The position numbers and the translations under genes were made by a program. From NCBI GenBank assembly GCA_964387775.1, contig CAYLZO010000002.1, positions 11,446-75,445 of the forward strand: 64,000 nt of DNA. The letters run 5' to 3'. Shown one piece after another: positions 31,035 through 42,254 of the stretch. How positions within the stretch are numbered: position 1 is the first letter of the stretch; every line of letters starts with the position of its first letter. Under the pieces are notes generated by a model, which was not told the DNA's origin, ran no database searches, and saw nothing but the letters and a program-made list of their open reading frames with translations. This stretch comes from CAYLZO01 sp964387775. GTDB taxonomy: Bacteria; Chloroflexota; Anaerolineae; JAAYZQ01.

Positions 31035-31817
31035 TCAATTAGCCAGGAAGCTCAGGAGAATTGGATAAAAGTCCTCCGGTTCATCCAGCATCGGGAAGTG
31101 GCGTGAACCCGCCATCAACTCCACGCGGGAACGCGCGACGCGACGGAACAATTCTGCCTGTCTGGGGTCGACGATCTTGTCGCCCTGCCCGTAGACGCCC
31201 ATCGTTGGCATGCGCAAGGTACCCAGCCGGGGACGCAGGTCGGTGCGGTGGAGGGAGTGGATGCTCCATAGAAAGGATTCCAAGGTCATTTTGGACAGAT
31301 CGCCCATCAACAAGTCGTACCAATCGCTCCAGTTGGCCGCGATCCAGGGCGCAAAAAGCTTGATGCCCAGGCGCAACAGCGCCGGCGAGTTCCAAACCAG
31401 GAACGCGATCCACGGCTGGCCTGCCAATTTGAGAAAGACGTTCAACGAGCGGCCGTCTATAGGCGAGCCGACGACGGCTACCTTTTCCACACGTTGCGGG
31501 CGATCGAGGGCCAGGTTCAGCGCGACGGTGCCCCCCATCGAGTGGCCAATGACCGGCGCACGCTGGATGCCCAGCCTTTCCATAAACTGATCCACCAACG
31601 CGACAAAATCCGAGACGTTGTAGCTTTCACGGCGCTTGTCCGATTCACCAAACCCCCAAAAGTCGAGGGCGTAGGCCCGGTATCGCGAGGACAGGGCCTC
31701 CATAGTGCCCAACCAACAGCCCCACGAGCCCAGCCATCCGTGAAGCAGCACGACCGGTTTGCCGCGTCCATAGGTTTCGTAATGGACGACGCCTTGGTTA
31801 GTAACGATGGAGCTCAA
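31035..31817 (-). CDS. Alpha/beta hydrolase with intact catalytic triad (RsbQ-like candidate)
   Basis: A 260-residue alpha/beta hydrolase. It shows LLHGWLGSWGCW (oxyanion hole), the nucleophile elbow VIGHSMGGTVAL with Ser, the acid in VYGQGDKIVDP and the His in AGSRHFPMLDEPEDF. The general pattern (YGRGKPVVLLHG, ALDFWGFGESDK, FPMLDE) is shared with the Thr-variant paralogue at 4257-5048, and the two bracket the signalling locus. Possible substrates are esters or small lactone-like lipids; as in RsbQ, the product might feed a sensor. No signal peptide is seen. Confidence 0.9.
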   Translation of the reverse strand: MSSIVTNQGVVHYETYGRGKPVVLLHGWLGSWGCWLGTMEALSSRYRAYALDFWGFGESDKRRESYNVSDFVALVDQFMERLGIQRAPVIGHSMGGTVALNLALDRPQRVEKVAVVGSPIDGRSLNVFLKLAGQPWIAFLVWNSPALLRLGIKLFAPWIAANWSDWYDLLMGDLSKMTLESFLWSIHSLHRTDLRPRLGTLRMPTMGVYGQGDKIVDPRQAELFRRVARSRVELMAGSRHFPMLDEPEDFYPILLSFLAN

Positions 31818-31874
31818 AGTCTCTCCTTCTCAAGACATATTCGTTCCCAGACAGTCCCTGCGGCTTCCTCCAGG

Positions 31875-32246
31875 TCAGATCAATCGGCTCAAATCCTCGG
31901 CGGCGCGGCGCATGTCCAAAAAGACCAAGCCCAGCTTGGCATCTTTGTGAGCCAGTACGGTGAGTACGGCGTCTTCTCCGACTGAAGTCAGGATCACGTA
32001 GCCGTTGGCGCCCCGGATGTAGACCTGGTCCAGGATCCCCCGCCCCAATTCGCCCGCAATTCGCTCGCCCAAGCTGAGCATGGCCGCACTCATGGCCGAA
32101 ACCCGGTCTTCTTCCACGTCCGTGGGGAGTGCGGAGGCGATGATGAGCCCGTCGACGCTCACCACGGCGGAGGCCTCAATATCGGGCGTGCTGATTTGTA
32201 GATCTTTGAGGCGAGCTACCATCTGTTCCGTGCGTGATCGTGTCAT
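31875..32246 (-). CDS. Roadblock/LC7-domain protein (MglB-like)
   Basis: A 123-residue Roadblock/LC7 domain: helix MVARLKDLQ, the ASAVVSVDGLIIASALP strand-turn-strand, and GANGYVILTSVGEDAVLTVL. These proteins dimerise and act as GTPase-activating or scaffold partners for MglA/Ras-like GTPases. It lies 46 bp after the small GTPase gene, the usual pairing. An AAGGAGC ribosome site precedes the ATG. Confidence 0.93.
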   Translation of the reverse strand: MTRSRTEQMVARLKDLQISTPDIEASAVVSVDGLIIASALPTDVEEDRVSAMSAAMLSLGERIAGELGRGILDQVYIRGANGYVILTSVGEDAVLTVLAHKDAKLGLVFLDMRRAAEDLSRLI

Positions 32247-32292
32247 TTGTTATTGCTCCTTCCTTCGTTCAAAATAAACTCGTTTCGGTTGC

Positions 32293-32823
32293 CTATTCGG
32301 GGGTCTTGTCCAGTATGGTATAGAGCAGCTCCAATAGAACTCGTTTTACACTTTCTTTTTCCGTTGCTACACAAGGCAGCAATTTGATGTCCGGCCGGAC
32401 CTTGAGGGCGATGCGCAGGTCTTCAGGGGGCCAGGCGTCCTCCATGTCCTGCTTGTTGGCGGCGACGACGTAGGGGGTATGGGCGTAATTGCGAAAGATG
32501 TCCAGGATGCGGCGCGCTTCGCGAAAGGTCTCAGGGCGGACACTGTCCACCAAAACGACAAAGCCGAGCATGCCTTCGGAGAGGATCTCCCACATAAAAT
32601 CGAAGCGTTTCTGGCCGGGCGTGCCAAATAGGTAGAGGACAAGGTCTTCGTCCACTGCGATGCGCCCAAAGTCCATGGCGACGGTGGTTTCCCGTTTGAT
32701 CCGGGAGGTGGCGTCCGTGATCTTGCGCTCGGTGGATACGACGTCAATCTCGCTAATGGTGCGAATGAATTCGGTCTTGCCAGCGCTAAAGGGGCCGGTA
32801 ATAACCATCTTTACTGTTTGCAT
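32293..32823 (-). CDS. Small Ras-like GTPase (MglA/Gtr1-type ATP/GTP-binding protein)
   Basis: A 176-residue GTPase. The P-loop is GPFSAGKTEF (~9-18), the switch I Thr pair lies in KRETTVAMDFG, G3 is LFGTPGQKRF and G4 AANKQDMEDAW. Bacterial members of this family work with Roadblock proteins to control polarity or signalling complexes. The downstream Roadblock gene and upstream DUF4388 gene form a module repeatedly found together in deep-branching bacteria (family knowledge). There is no membrane anchor. Confidence 0.93.
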   Translation of the reverse strand: MQTVKMVITGPFSAGKTEFIRTISEIDVVSTERKITDATSRIKRETTVAMDFGRIAVDEDLVLYLFGTPGQKRFDFMWEILSEGMLGFVVLVDSVRPETFREARRILDIFRNYAHTPYVVAANKQDMEDAWPPEDLRIALKVRPDIKLLPCVATEKESVKRVLLELLYTILDKTPE

Positions 32824-32926
32824 CTTTGCATCAACCTTGTCCTATATCACCAATGATCTAGTAAGCCGAATGCTTCAACTTGGGACGGCATCCCGGCCGA
32901 TCCTGGGATGCTGCCCATGCACTCCC

Positions 32927-33754
32927 CTAAAGCCGCTTGATCCGGTCGATCAGCTTGTGGATGACGGATCGTTTGACCGCCGGCGGCCGCGAGATGACCT
33001 TTTCCATCGCGGCGGTTGGGGCTCTGCGCGGTTTTGCGCCTTCCGGTTCTATGATCTCAACCAGGCCGGCCTGCAAGAGCCCATAGACGATCTTGCGGAT
33101 CTGGAAATCGTCCATCCCGATGCGCTGGCCGATCCGCTTGATGGAGTTTTTGGGATTGATGTAGGAGATAACGCGCCACTCGTCTACGCTCAGGTTGATG
33201 TTACGCAACTGGGCCTGGGGGCGGTCGGTGAATTTGAGCGCCATCTCCAGATCGGGCAGTTCGTCCTGCAGCCGCTCCCATTCCTTGACCCGGCGGCTTC
33301 CTTCCAGGATGATGTTCTCCAGGTCTATGGAGACGGTGATGGCGTCGTTGGCCGGCAATTGGTTGGGCTCAAAGTGGAACAAGCCCTCGGTCCACGTAAA
33401 GAGGCTGTAGACCACGTCCAGAAAGTCGCTGCGGACACTGTTCAGGATGTCCGACTGGCTGACGTGACCAGCGCTGATGAGGAGCATTCCCAGCTCCTTG
33501 TCGGTCTTGACGCCGGCTCGCTCCCGGATCACCCTGGCCTGCTCGCGGGTCAGCTTTCCGCCCCGGGCCAATACGCTGGCCAAGTGCGAGTCTCTGCCGC
33601 TTGCCGTGGCGTAGACCAACTTGCCCTCGCGAAAAAAGAGGGTTGTCACGCCCGGCTGGACCTGTGTCGTCAGGGCACCGGTCTTGCGTGCCAGGTGGAT
33701 CAGATTCAAGAGCTGTGTCGTGCTAAAGTCTCTGAGGTTCCCTTTCAGCGCCAT
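32927..33754 (-). CDS. DUF4388 (PatA N-terminal-like) protein
   Basis: A 275-residue protein starting MALKGNLRDFSTTQLLNLI, the standard opening of DUF4388 domains (~1-150), with TGALTTQVQPGVTTLFFREG following. The C-terminal part (~180-250) looks like a winged-helix fold (INPKNSIKRIGQRIGMDDFQ). DUF4388 proteins occur with gliding/GTPase and two-component systems and are regarded as interaction adaptors. It is the first gene of the signalling operon, about 78 nt downstream of the promoter at 33839-33867. Confidence 0.88.
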   Translation of the reverse strand: MALKGNLRDFSTTQLLNLIHLARKTGALTTQVQPGVTTLFFREGKLVYATASGRDSHLASVLARGGKLTREQARVIRERAGVKTDKELGMLLISAGHVSQSDILNSVRSDFLDVVYSLFTWTEGLFHFEPNQLPANDAITVSIDLENIILEGSRRVKEWERLQDELPDLEMALKFTDRPQAQLRNINLSVDEWRVISYINPKNSIKRIGQRIGMDDFQIRKIVYGLLQAGLVEIIEPEGAKPRRAPTAAMEKVISRPPAVKRSVIHKLIDRIKRL

Positions 33755-33838
33755 CTCGACTTATCCTTTGATTCGTTGTCGGCCCTGGCCTCATTTCTCG
33801 GTCAACGGCCATCCTCGGTGCTGACCTTGCTGCCGCCC

Positions 33839-33867
33839 ATTATACCTTGTCTCCAAGTATAAGTCAA
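33839..33867 (-). promoter_or_regulatory. Strong sigma-70-type promoter of the signalling super-locus
   Basis: On the minus strand TTGACT (33862-33867) and TATAAT (33839-33844) are 17 bp apart, with a further AT-rich TATAC element inside the spacer. It faces the DUF4388 gene and lies 72 bp from the divergent promoter of the DUF3048 gene. Confidence 0.85.
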
Positions 33868-33939
33868 CTGCTCTTTCGGTTCTTATCCCCGCGATCGCCG
33901 ATTTCTTTGAGGTGCAGTCTGCTGCTGCCCCTTGCGGAT

Positions 33940-33969
33940 TTGAAGGAAGGGGCGGACGTGTGTTATAAT
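33940..33969 (+). promoter_or_regulatory. Promoter of the DUF3048 lipoprotein gene
   Basis: TTGAAG (33940-33945), an 18-bp spacer and TATAAT (33964-33969) preceded by TGT, an extended -10. The start codon follows at 34032. Confidence 0.8.
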
Positions 33970-34031
33970 GACCGGCACTCAGGTCCCATTGCCGTCGAGA
34001 TGAAGGGAATGCCGATGGAGGATGAGAGAGA

Positions 34032-35327
34032 ATGGACCCAAAACAGACGGGGCGATTGAGATTTGCTGTCTTGACCGTGCTCTTGGTGCTGGTCACGGCC
34101 TATGTCACTGCCTGTTTGCCTTCAGAAACGGCCAGCGTCACGCCGACACCCACCAAGACCTTGCGCCCGGCCAAGACCGAGGTTTCGGTCCTTCCGACCT
34201 CAACTCATACGCCACCGGCCACGGCGACACCTACGGCCGCCGACCAACCCCTGGCTCAGATTACGACTGAGCCTCCAACCGAGACCCCCTCGCCCACAGC
34301 CAAGCCGACCGAGAGCCTGGACCCCACGCCGACGCCCTGGCCAACCCTGGCCGCCGACCTCTGCCCCCTGACCGGCCTGCCGGTGGACGATCCGGCCCGG
34401 CTGGATCGCCGGCCCCTGGCCGTCAAAGTACAGAACGCACCCATCTCCCGCCCCCAGTACGGCCTGACCCAGGCCGACATCGTCTACGAACACCTGTCAG
34501 AGGCCGGCATCACCCGCTTCACGGCCATCTACTTGTGCCAGGAGGTGGACAAGATCGGCTCGATCCGCAGCGCGCGCTTTATCGACCTGGAGATCCCGGC
34601 CATGTACGAGAGCTTGACGGCGTTCTCCGGGACCAGCGCCGGGCTCTATCCCAAGTTTCTCAACGCCGATTTCTACGACCGCGAGTTCTGTTACGGCTGG
34701 GGCCTGCATCCGGAGGGCTTTTACCGCGACAAGGAGCTTCGCCAGCAGGGCATCCCTATTGAGCACACCCTCTTTGCCGACCCGGTCAAGATCTGGAAGA
34801 TCGCCGACGAGCTGGGCGTCAACGAGCGGCAGACCCTGGACGACATGAACTTTGCGGCCGAGGTGCCCGAGGGCGGGCAGCCGGCGACTCACATTTACCT
34901 GCCCTTCCCCCACAAGGACATGATCGTGGACTATTACTACGACGAGGCGCTGGGCGCCTACCTGCGCTGGGATGGCGGCAAGCCTCACGTGGACGCCGAG
35001 ACGGGGGAGCAGATCAGCGCCACCAACGTCGTCGTGGTCTATGCCACGCACGTGGATACCGACATCTACGAGGACGAACCCCGGCGCAACCACCCCTCGG
35101 TCCAGATCCAGCTTTGGGGCACCGGACCGGCCGTCCTCTTTCGCGACGGACAGGCTTTCGAGGGCTTGTGGGCGCGGCCGGAGCGCGATCACATGCTTGT
35201 ACTCCGCGACGCGGCGGGCCAGGTGCCCATCCCGCTCAAGCCGGGTAACACCTGGTTCCAGCCCGTCCCGCTGCCCGGCCATCGCTGGGCGTTCGAGGCA
35301 TCGTGGGATACTGAGGAGCGACCGTGA
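34032..35327 (+). CDS. DUF3048 (YerB-like) lipoprotein
   Basis: A 431-residue secreted lipoprotein: a hydrophobic signal segment (~11-27) ending VTAC, lipobox Cys28, then a Pro/Thr-rich linker (~30-110) and the DUF3048 domain (~115-425; CPLTGLPVDDPARLDRRPLA, IGSIRSARF, GPAVLFRDGQAFEG). DUF3048 family members such as Bacillus YerB are surface lipoproteins of unknown activity. It has its own promoter and overlaps the YjbQ gene by 4 bases (ATGA). Confidence 0.9.
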   Translation: MDPKQTGRLRFAVLTVLLVLVTAYVTACLPSETASVTPTPTKTLRPAKTEVSVLPTSTHTPPATATPTAADQPLAQITTEPPTETPSPTAKPTESLDPTPTPWPTLAADLCPLTGLPVDDPARLDRRPLAVKVQNAPISRPQYGLTQADIVYEHLSEAGITRFTAIYLCQEVDKIGSIRSARFIDLEIPAMYESLTAFSGTSAGLYPKFLNADFYDREFCYGWGLHPEGFYRDKELRQQGIPIEHTLFADPVKIWKIADELGVNERQTLDDMNFAAEVPEGGQPATHIYLPFPHKDMIVDYYYDEALGAYLRWDGGKPHVDAETGEQISATNVVVVYATHVDTDIYEDEPRRNHPSVQIQLWGTGPAVLFRDGQAFEGLWARPERDHMLVLRDAAGQVPIPLKPGNTWFQPVPLPGHRWAFEASWDTEERP

Positions 35328-35743
35328 TGATTGTAACAGGGCGGATCAAGTTGAATACGCAGGGCCACGGCGACGTCATCGACATAACGGGTGAGGTGAA
35401 TCGTGAGATCCGGGAGGCGGGCTTGGGCGATGGGACCGTGACGGTCTTTACGCCGAGCTCTACCAGCGCATTGACGACCATCGAGTACGAGTCGGGGGCG
35501 GTGCACGATCTGCAGCAGTTGTTCGACCGCATCGTGCCGCCGGATAGGGAGTACCGGCACAACCTGCGGTGGGGTGACGGAAACGGCCACTCCCACGTCC
35601 GCCATGCACTGCTGGGGCCATCGCTCACCGTTCCTTTCGTCGACGGGCGCATGACGCTGGGCACGTGGCAGCAGATTGTCTTTGTCGATTTCGACAACCG
35701 CGCCCGATCCCGGTCTCTGGTCGTCCAGATCATGGGCGAGTGA
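35324..35743 (+). CDS. YjbQ family protein (UPF0047)
   Basis: A 139-residue single-domain protein with the complete family core: TVFTPSSTSALTTIEYE (~39-55), GDGNGHSHVRHALLGPS (~83-99) and GRMTLGTWQQIVFVDFDNR. The His residues of the GHSHVRHA segment probably bind a metal. YjbQ proteins have been reported to show weak thiamine-phosphate-synthase activity, but their cellular role is unsettled. It is translationally coupled to the DUF3048 lipoprotein gene. After it, 35744-35955 holds no recognised gene. Confidence 0.92.
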   Translation: MMIVTGRIKLNTQGHGDVIDITGEVNREIREAGLGDGTVTVFTPSSTSALTTIEYESGAVHDLQQLFDRIVPPDREYRHNLRWGDGNGHSHVRHALLGPSLTVPFVDGRMTLGTWQQIVFVDFDNRARSRSLVVQIMGE

Positions 35744-35955
35744 GCCTGACGGCGGCCAGGACCTGGTTCGCTTTTCGATTGTTAAAGAGCGGATCCTACG
35801 CGCCCCATCGGGCTTTGTAGGCATTTCAACCGAGTGAAAGCAGGTCAGATTCATTATAGCACACGGCCAAGGGGCGGACAATAGGCTTTTGGTATTAAAT
35901 GAAGGTACTACCTCAAGAACCTGGGGTGTAGGCTGAGAGGGGGCATTTGAACAGA

Positions 35956-36615
35956 ATGGCTGAGAAATCCGCTGCGGACCTCCATTCTCAGCGTCAGCCC
36001 GAGGCCTGGCTGCACGAGCGGGCCAGGCTGGCGCCTCGCTTGCGGATCGAATCTTCCCCCTGGGTTCGCAGCGTGTTCGAGCACGCCTGGGCGCCGATGC
36101 AGGCGCTCACAGACCACTTGCGCTGTCTGCCCGATGCGGTTTGGGATTACTTGTTGAGCTGTGACGGAGGGTTTGCCCTGATCGGTGTGGGGGAATCCCA
36201 CTACGAGCCGGGTCCCGCGCGGATTCGGCGGCTCGCGGTGCGAAACGTGGCCCACATCTCGGTGGAAGACCTGGCCGACGAAAACGAGCGGCCGCTGCAC
36301 GTCCTGGGCCACTTGCTCGATCACCATTTGGGCTGTGGGGGCGCGCCGGAGGGTCCCTGGCTCTCCGATGGGGGCGGCCTGGTGCCCCGCTGGCGGGAGG
36401 CGGGCGCCCGGCTGCTACGCCTCTTCGACCTGGGCTACGGCCCGGACGACGTGGCTCTGAGCGACGCGCGGAACTACTTTGCCCAATCCCTGGCCTACTA
36501 TTGCCGCGATCGCCAGCGGTTGAACGTGGCCGATCCCCAGATCTGGAAATGGTTCCGCAGCACCCTCTGGGACGACGGCTTCTGGCGGGCGGCCAACAAC
36601 CGGAAGGGAGCGTGA
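35956..36615 (+). CDS. Hypothetical protein
   Basis: A 219-residue protein, not recognised. It is soluble and rich in Arg, Leu and Trp. A His cluster PLHVLGHLLDHHLGC (~114-128) and the following PRWREAGARLLRLFDLGYG resemble the helix arrangement of zinc metallopeptidases, but the HExxH Glu is absent (HLLDH). The stop is immediately followed by the aminopeptidase start, so the two are co-transcribed. An in-frame TTG at 35947, close behind GAGGGGG, is an alternative start. Confidence 0.75.
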   Translation: MAEKSAADLHSQRQPEAWLHERARLAPRLRIESSPWVRSVFEHAWAPMQALTDHLRCLPDAVWDYLLSCDGGFALIGVGESHYEPGPARIRRLAVRNVAHISVEDLADENERPLHVLGHLLDHHLGCGGAPEGPWLSDGGGLVPRWREAGARLLRLFDLGYGPDDVALSDARNYFAQSLAYYCRDRQRLNVADPQIWKWFRSTLWDDGFWRAANNRKGA

Positions 36616-37722
36616 ATGTACGAGACTCGACTGGAAGCTCTGCGAGCGCTGGCCAAGGCCAACGGCGTCGACTGTGTAGCCTTGATGCCGGGGGCCAATC
36701 TGCGCTACTTTACCGGTTTGACCACCCGTCTGAGCGAGCGGCCGACGGTCCTCTTTGTGCCAACCGAGGGGCCGCTGGCCGTCGTCGTGCCCCAGCTCGA
36801 GGCTGCGGCGGCCGAGGATCAGCTACCGGAAGGTGCCCGGCTGTTCGTCTATCGAGACGAGGAGGGCCACGAGCATATCTTTTATCAAGTTGCTGAGGCG
36901 CTGGACCTGGCCGGCAAGGCCATCGGCGTCGAGTACCTGGCCATGCGCGTCATGGAGATGCGGCGGATCGAGCAGGCGGCGCCGGGCTGCCAATTGTTGG
37001 CCACCGAGCCGTGGCTGCCCCAGCTCCGCAGGGTCAAGGACGAGGTCGAGATCGCCCACATGCGCCGCGCCGTCGAGGTCGCCGAGCGGGCCATGGCGCG
37101 CCTGCTCGACGAGGGCGGCATCCGGCCCGGCCGCACCGAGTTGGAGGTGGCCGCTGACCTAAAGATCGCCCTGCTGCGAGAGGGGACGCAGGGCGAGCCG
37201 TTTGAGCCCCTGGTCGTCGCCGGCCCGAACTCGGCCTTGCCTCACGCCGGCCCGTCCAACCGGCCCCTGGCCGAGGGTGACCTGGTCATCGTCGATTGGG
37301 GGGCGGTGGTGGAGGGCTATCGCTCCGACATCACCCGCACCTTTGTGCTGGGCGAGCCCACGGCCGAGATGGTCCGCATCCACGACGCGGTGCTGGCTGC
37401 CAACCGGTCGGCGCGGCTGGCCGTGCGTCCCCAGATGCCGGCCCAGGAGGTGGATTGTCTGGCCCGGCGGGCCATCACGTCGGCCGGCTACGGCGAGTTT
37501 TTCATCCACCGCACCGGTCACGGCCTGGGCCTGGAGACCCACGAGCCGCCGTACCTGGTCGAGGGCAACCTGGCGCTTTTGGAGCCGGGCATGACGTTCA
37601 CGGTCGAGCCAGGGGTCTATGTGCCCGGCCTGGGCGGCGTGCGCATCGAGGACGACGTGCTGGTCACGCCCGATGGCTCGGAGACGTTGACGACGCTGCG
37701 GCGTGGGTTGATTGCCTTGTGA
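36616..37722 (+). CDS. M24-family Xaa-Pro aminopeptidase
   Basis: A 368-residue cytoplasmic metallopeptidase: a creatinase-type N-terminal domain (~5-130) and the M24 pita-bread domain (~140-360). The five metal ligands are in place: Asp in DWGAVVEGYRSD (two), His in RTGHGLGLETHEPP, Glu in TVEPGVY and Glu in GGVRIEDDVLV. The expected function is release of N-terminal residues next to proline, as in PepQ/PepP. It starts directly after the preceding stop (TGAATG), with GGGAG upstream. Confidence 0.94.
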   Translation: MYETRLEALRALAKANGVDCVALMPGANLRYFTGLTTRLSERPTVLFVPTEGPLAVVVPQLEAAAAEDQLPEGARLFVYRDEEGHEHIFYQVAEALDLAGKAIGVEYLAMRVMEMRRIEQAAPGCQLLATEPWLPQLRRVKDEVEIAHMRRAVEVAERAMARLLDEGGIRPGRTELEVAADLKIALLREGTQGEPFEPLVVAGPNSALPHAGPSNRPLAEGDLVIVDWGAVVEGYRSDITRTFVLGEPTAEMVRIHDAVLAANRSARLAVRPQMPAQEVDCLARRAITSAGYGEFFIHRTGHGLGLETHEPPYLVEGNLALLEPGMTFTVEPGVYVPGLGGVRIEDDVLVTPDGSETLTTLRRGLIAL

Positions 37723-37782
37723 CCCGGCCCGCGTTGCCTATCTGCCCCCTTTGGGTTATCATGAGGCAGGAGGGAATGAGCC

Positions 37783-38553
37783 ATGAGCGAGAGAGATAAC
37801 GTGACGGTGGCCGAGGTGAAGGAGCTGGTGATACGCGAGCTGCCCCGTTGGCTCCGGGAGACGCCGGCGTTCTGGGACCAACTGGACGTGGCGTGGCGTG
37901 AGCGCCCTTCCCGGCTGCGCATGAGCTACGACGAATTCCTGGCCTGGGCCGATGAGGATACCCTGGCCGAGTGGGTGGATGGGGAGGTGATCATGTACAG
38001 CCCGGCTTCCCGGCGGCATCAAGACATCGCCGATTTCCTGACAAGTATCATGCGCTCCTTTGTGGAACAGTGGGACCTGGGGGTGATTTTGAGCACACCT
38101 TTCCAGATGAAGCTGTCCCGTTCAGGGCGAGAGCCGGACCTGTTGTTCGTGGCCCGCGAGCGCCTGGATCGGCTGAAGGCGACCTACCTCGACGGCCCGG
38201 CTGATCTGGCCGTGGAGATCGTCTCGGCGGAGAGCGAGAGGCGGGACCGCGTGACCAAGTTCTACGAGTACCAGGCGGAAGGCGTGCGAGAGTACTGGCT
38301 GATCGACCCCAACCGCCGTCAAGCCGAATTCTGCTGTCTGGGAGAGGATGGGCGGTACGAGGCCGTCCAGCCTGGGGAGGAGGGGAAATTCCACTCCCAG
38401 ACGCTGCCCGGCTTCTGGCTGCGGGCGGAGTGGCTGTGGCGGGAGCCGCTGCCTGCTGTGGCGCGCACTGCCTGGGAAATCATGGGCGTTGAGGAACTAC
38501 ACCGCTTGTTGGCCGAGTTGGGGCGCCCGGCTCCTGCTGGAGATGAGGAGTAG
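37783..38553 (+). CDS. Uma2-family (DUF820) PD-(D/E)XK protein
   Basis: A 256-residue protein with the Uma2 core: YDEFLAWADEDTLAEWVDGE, REPDLLFV, LAVEIVSAES, the Lys in RVTKFYEYQAEGVREYWLID (conserved D..E..K set). The family has a restriction-endonuclease-like fold and is greatly expanded in Cyanobacteria and Chloroflexota. Its natural role is unknown, with transposon-related DNA cleavage suggested. The C-terminal ~60 residues are an extension after the core domain. The gene is separated by 60 bp from the aminopeptidase gene; 38554-38698 carries nothing recognised. Confidence 0.9.
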   Translation: MSERDNVTVAEVKELVIRELPRWLRETPAFWDQLDVAWRERPSRLRMSYDEFLAWADEDTLAEWVDGEVIMYSPASRRHQDIADFLTSIMRSFVEQWDLGVILSTPFQMKLSRSGREPDLLFVARERLDRLKATYLDGPADLAVEIVSAESERRDRVTKFYEYQAEGVREYWLIDPNRRQAEFCCLGEDGRYEAVQPGEEGKFHSQTLPGFWLRAEWLWREPLPAVARTAWEIMGVEELHRLLAELGRPAPAGDEE

Positions 38554-38692
38554 GCGCCTCGGCGAGGAATCATGCCTGACGGGTTGGACACTCCCTCAAA
38601 ATCCGTTAATCCTGCGCATCCGATGTTCTTCTGGCAGCGATGATTTTCGCCAATCTTATTTGCGCCCAGTATCTTGCGAGGGGGTCTTTTGA

Positions 38693-41178
<2,486 letters not shown>

Positions 41179-41192
41179 CCGGAATAGGTCGG

Positions 41193-42248
41193 ATGGGTCA
41201 GATGGTGATGGATGACCGTGGAAGCAAGAGAATCGAGTCATCTGTGATTCTGGAGCAAATGATATTGTCCGGTGGGCCTCCTCGGAGTGGAACGATGCTC
41301 CTGGCCAAGATCTTGAACGCACATCCCGAGATATCGGTGGCCATGGACAACAGCGTTTATGAGAGCTGGAGCTTGTACTATTACCGCACGCGGCAAGGAC
41401 TGGTTCAGGAACTCCGCGTCGGGATGCTGACCCCAGACCAGGCCCGGGCGCGCATGCTGGAATATCTGGTCAAAGATGGGCAGGTGTGGGGAGTCGCGCC
41501 CTCACCGAAGGTGGCCGGGTACCCGCTGGCTCCGGCGCCGGTTCGTCCTGGCTCTGATGAACCCGTGCGATGGGGATTCACTTGGAGGATAAGTCGTTCG
41601 GTTCGACGGCGTTTGGGGTGGAGGGGGACTGACCCGCACAGATTCGTGCGGCACCGTGTGCCTGTGGCGTCCTATCGCGACGATCTACGGCTCTGCCTGA
41701 AATCGCCCGAGATCGTGTTCGTACTGCCTGAACTGGTCAGGGCTTTTCCACAATCCAAGATCGTGCTGGTCTACCGGCCAATTATCGAGATTGCCGAGTC
41801 TATGTATCGCAAAGGGTTTGAATGGCGGTTGTCATCCTATCACCGGCGTTGGAAGCAAGAAGTCGACGAATACGGCGATCTGATTCCGCCGCCGGGTGTA
41901 CCCGAGAAATGGCGTGAATTGTGGTCTGGGGTGAGTGATTTTCAGCGATGCGTTATCTATGCCGCGAGTTATCTGCGGGCCATGGCCTTGGATGTTCCCA
42001 AACTCCCGGAGCCGGTCTTTATCTACGATCACGTCGACTTGAGGCAAGAGCCCTCATCCGTGCTCGATCCTCTGGCTGAGTACCTGGGGGTAGAGGCTGG
42101 CGGCTGGCAAAGGGCGACCAAAATGATACAGAAAACGAGGCCCAAGGTTTCTTTGGAACTCGAGATAGAGTATGCCGAAATCGCGCCGGAGATTGCCGTT
42201 CAAGAATGGAGCACGCGGATTGCGCGCCTTGCTACGAAAGGCTATTAG
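41193..42248 (+). CDS. Sulfotransferase family protein
   Basis: A 351-residue protein. The 5'-phosphosulfate-binding loop ILSGGPPRSGTMLLAKIL (~24-41) and a 3'-phosphate-binding region IVLVYRPIIEIAESMYRKG follow the PAPS-dependent sulfotransferase pattern; both are somewhat divergent. It would transfer a sulfo group from PAPS to a sugar or other hydroxyl. The insert with KVAGYPLAPAPVRPGSDEP is not seen in the sibling proteins. It is 14 bp after the flippase gene, and further ATGs a few codons in are possible starts. Confidence 0.82.
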   Translation: MGQMVMDDRGSKRIESSVILEQMILSGGPPRSGTMLLAKILNAHPEISVAMDNSVYESWSLYYYRTRQGLVQELRVGMLTPDQARARMLEYLVKDGQVWGVAPSPKVAGYPLAPAPVRPGSDEPVRWGFTWRISRSVRRRLGWRGTDPHRFVRHRVPVASYRDDLRLCLKSPEIVFVLPELVRAFPQSKIVLVYRPIIEIAESMYRKGFEWRLSSYHRRWKQEVDEYGDLIPPPGVPEKWRELWSGVSDFQRCVIYAASYLRAMALDVPKLPEPVFIYDHVDLRQEPSSVLDPLAEYLGVEAGGWQRATKMIQKTRPKVSLELEIEYAEIAPEIAVQEWSTRIARLATKGY

Positions 42249-42254
42249 TCGTCC

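Noticed and set aside
35956..36615. Zinc metallopeptidase reading of the hypothetical protein
   Set aside because: The His cluster lacks the catalytic Glu of HExxH, so the assignment was not made.
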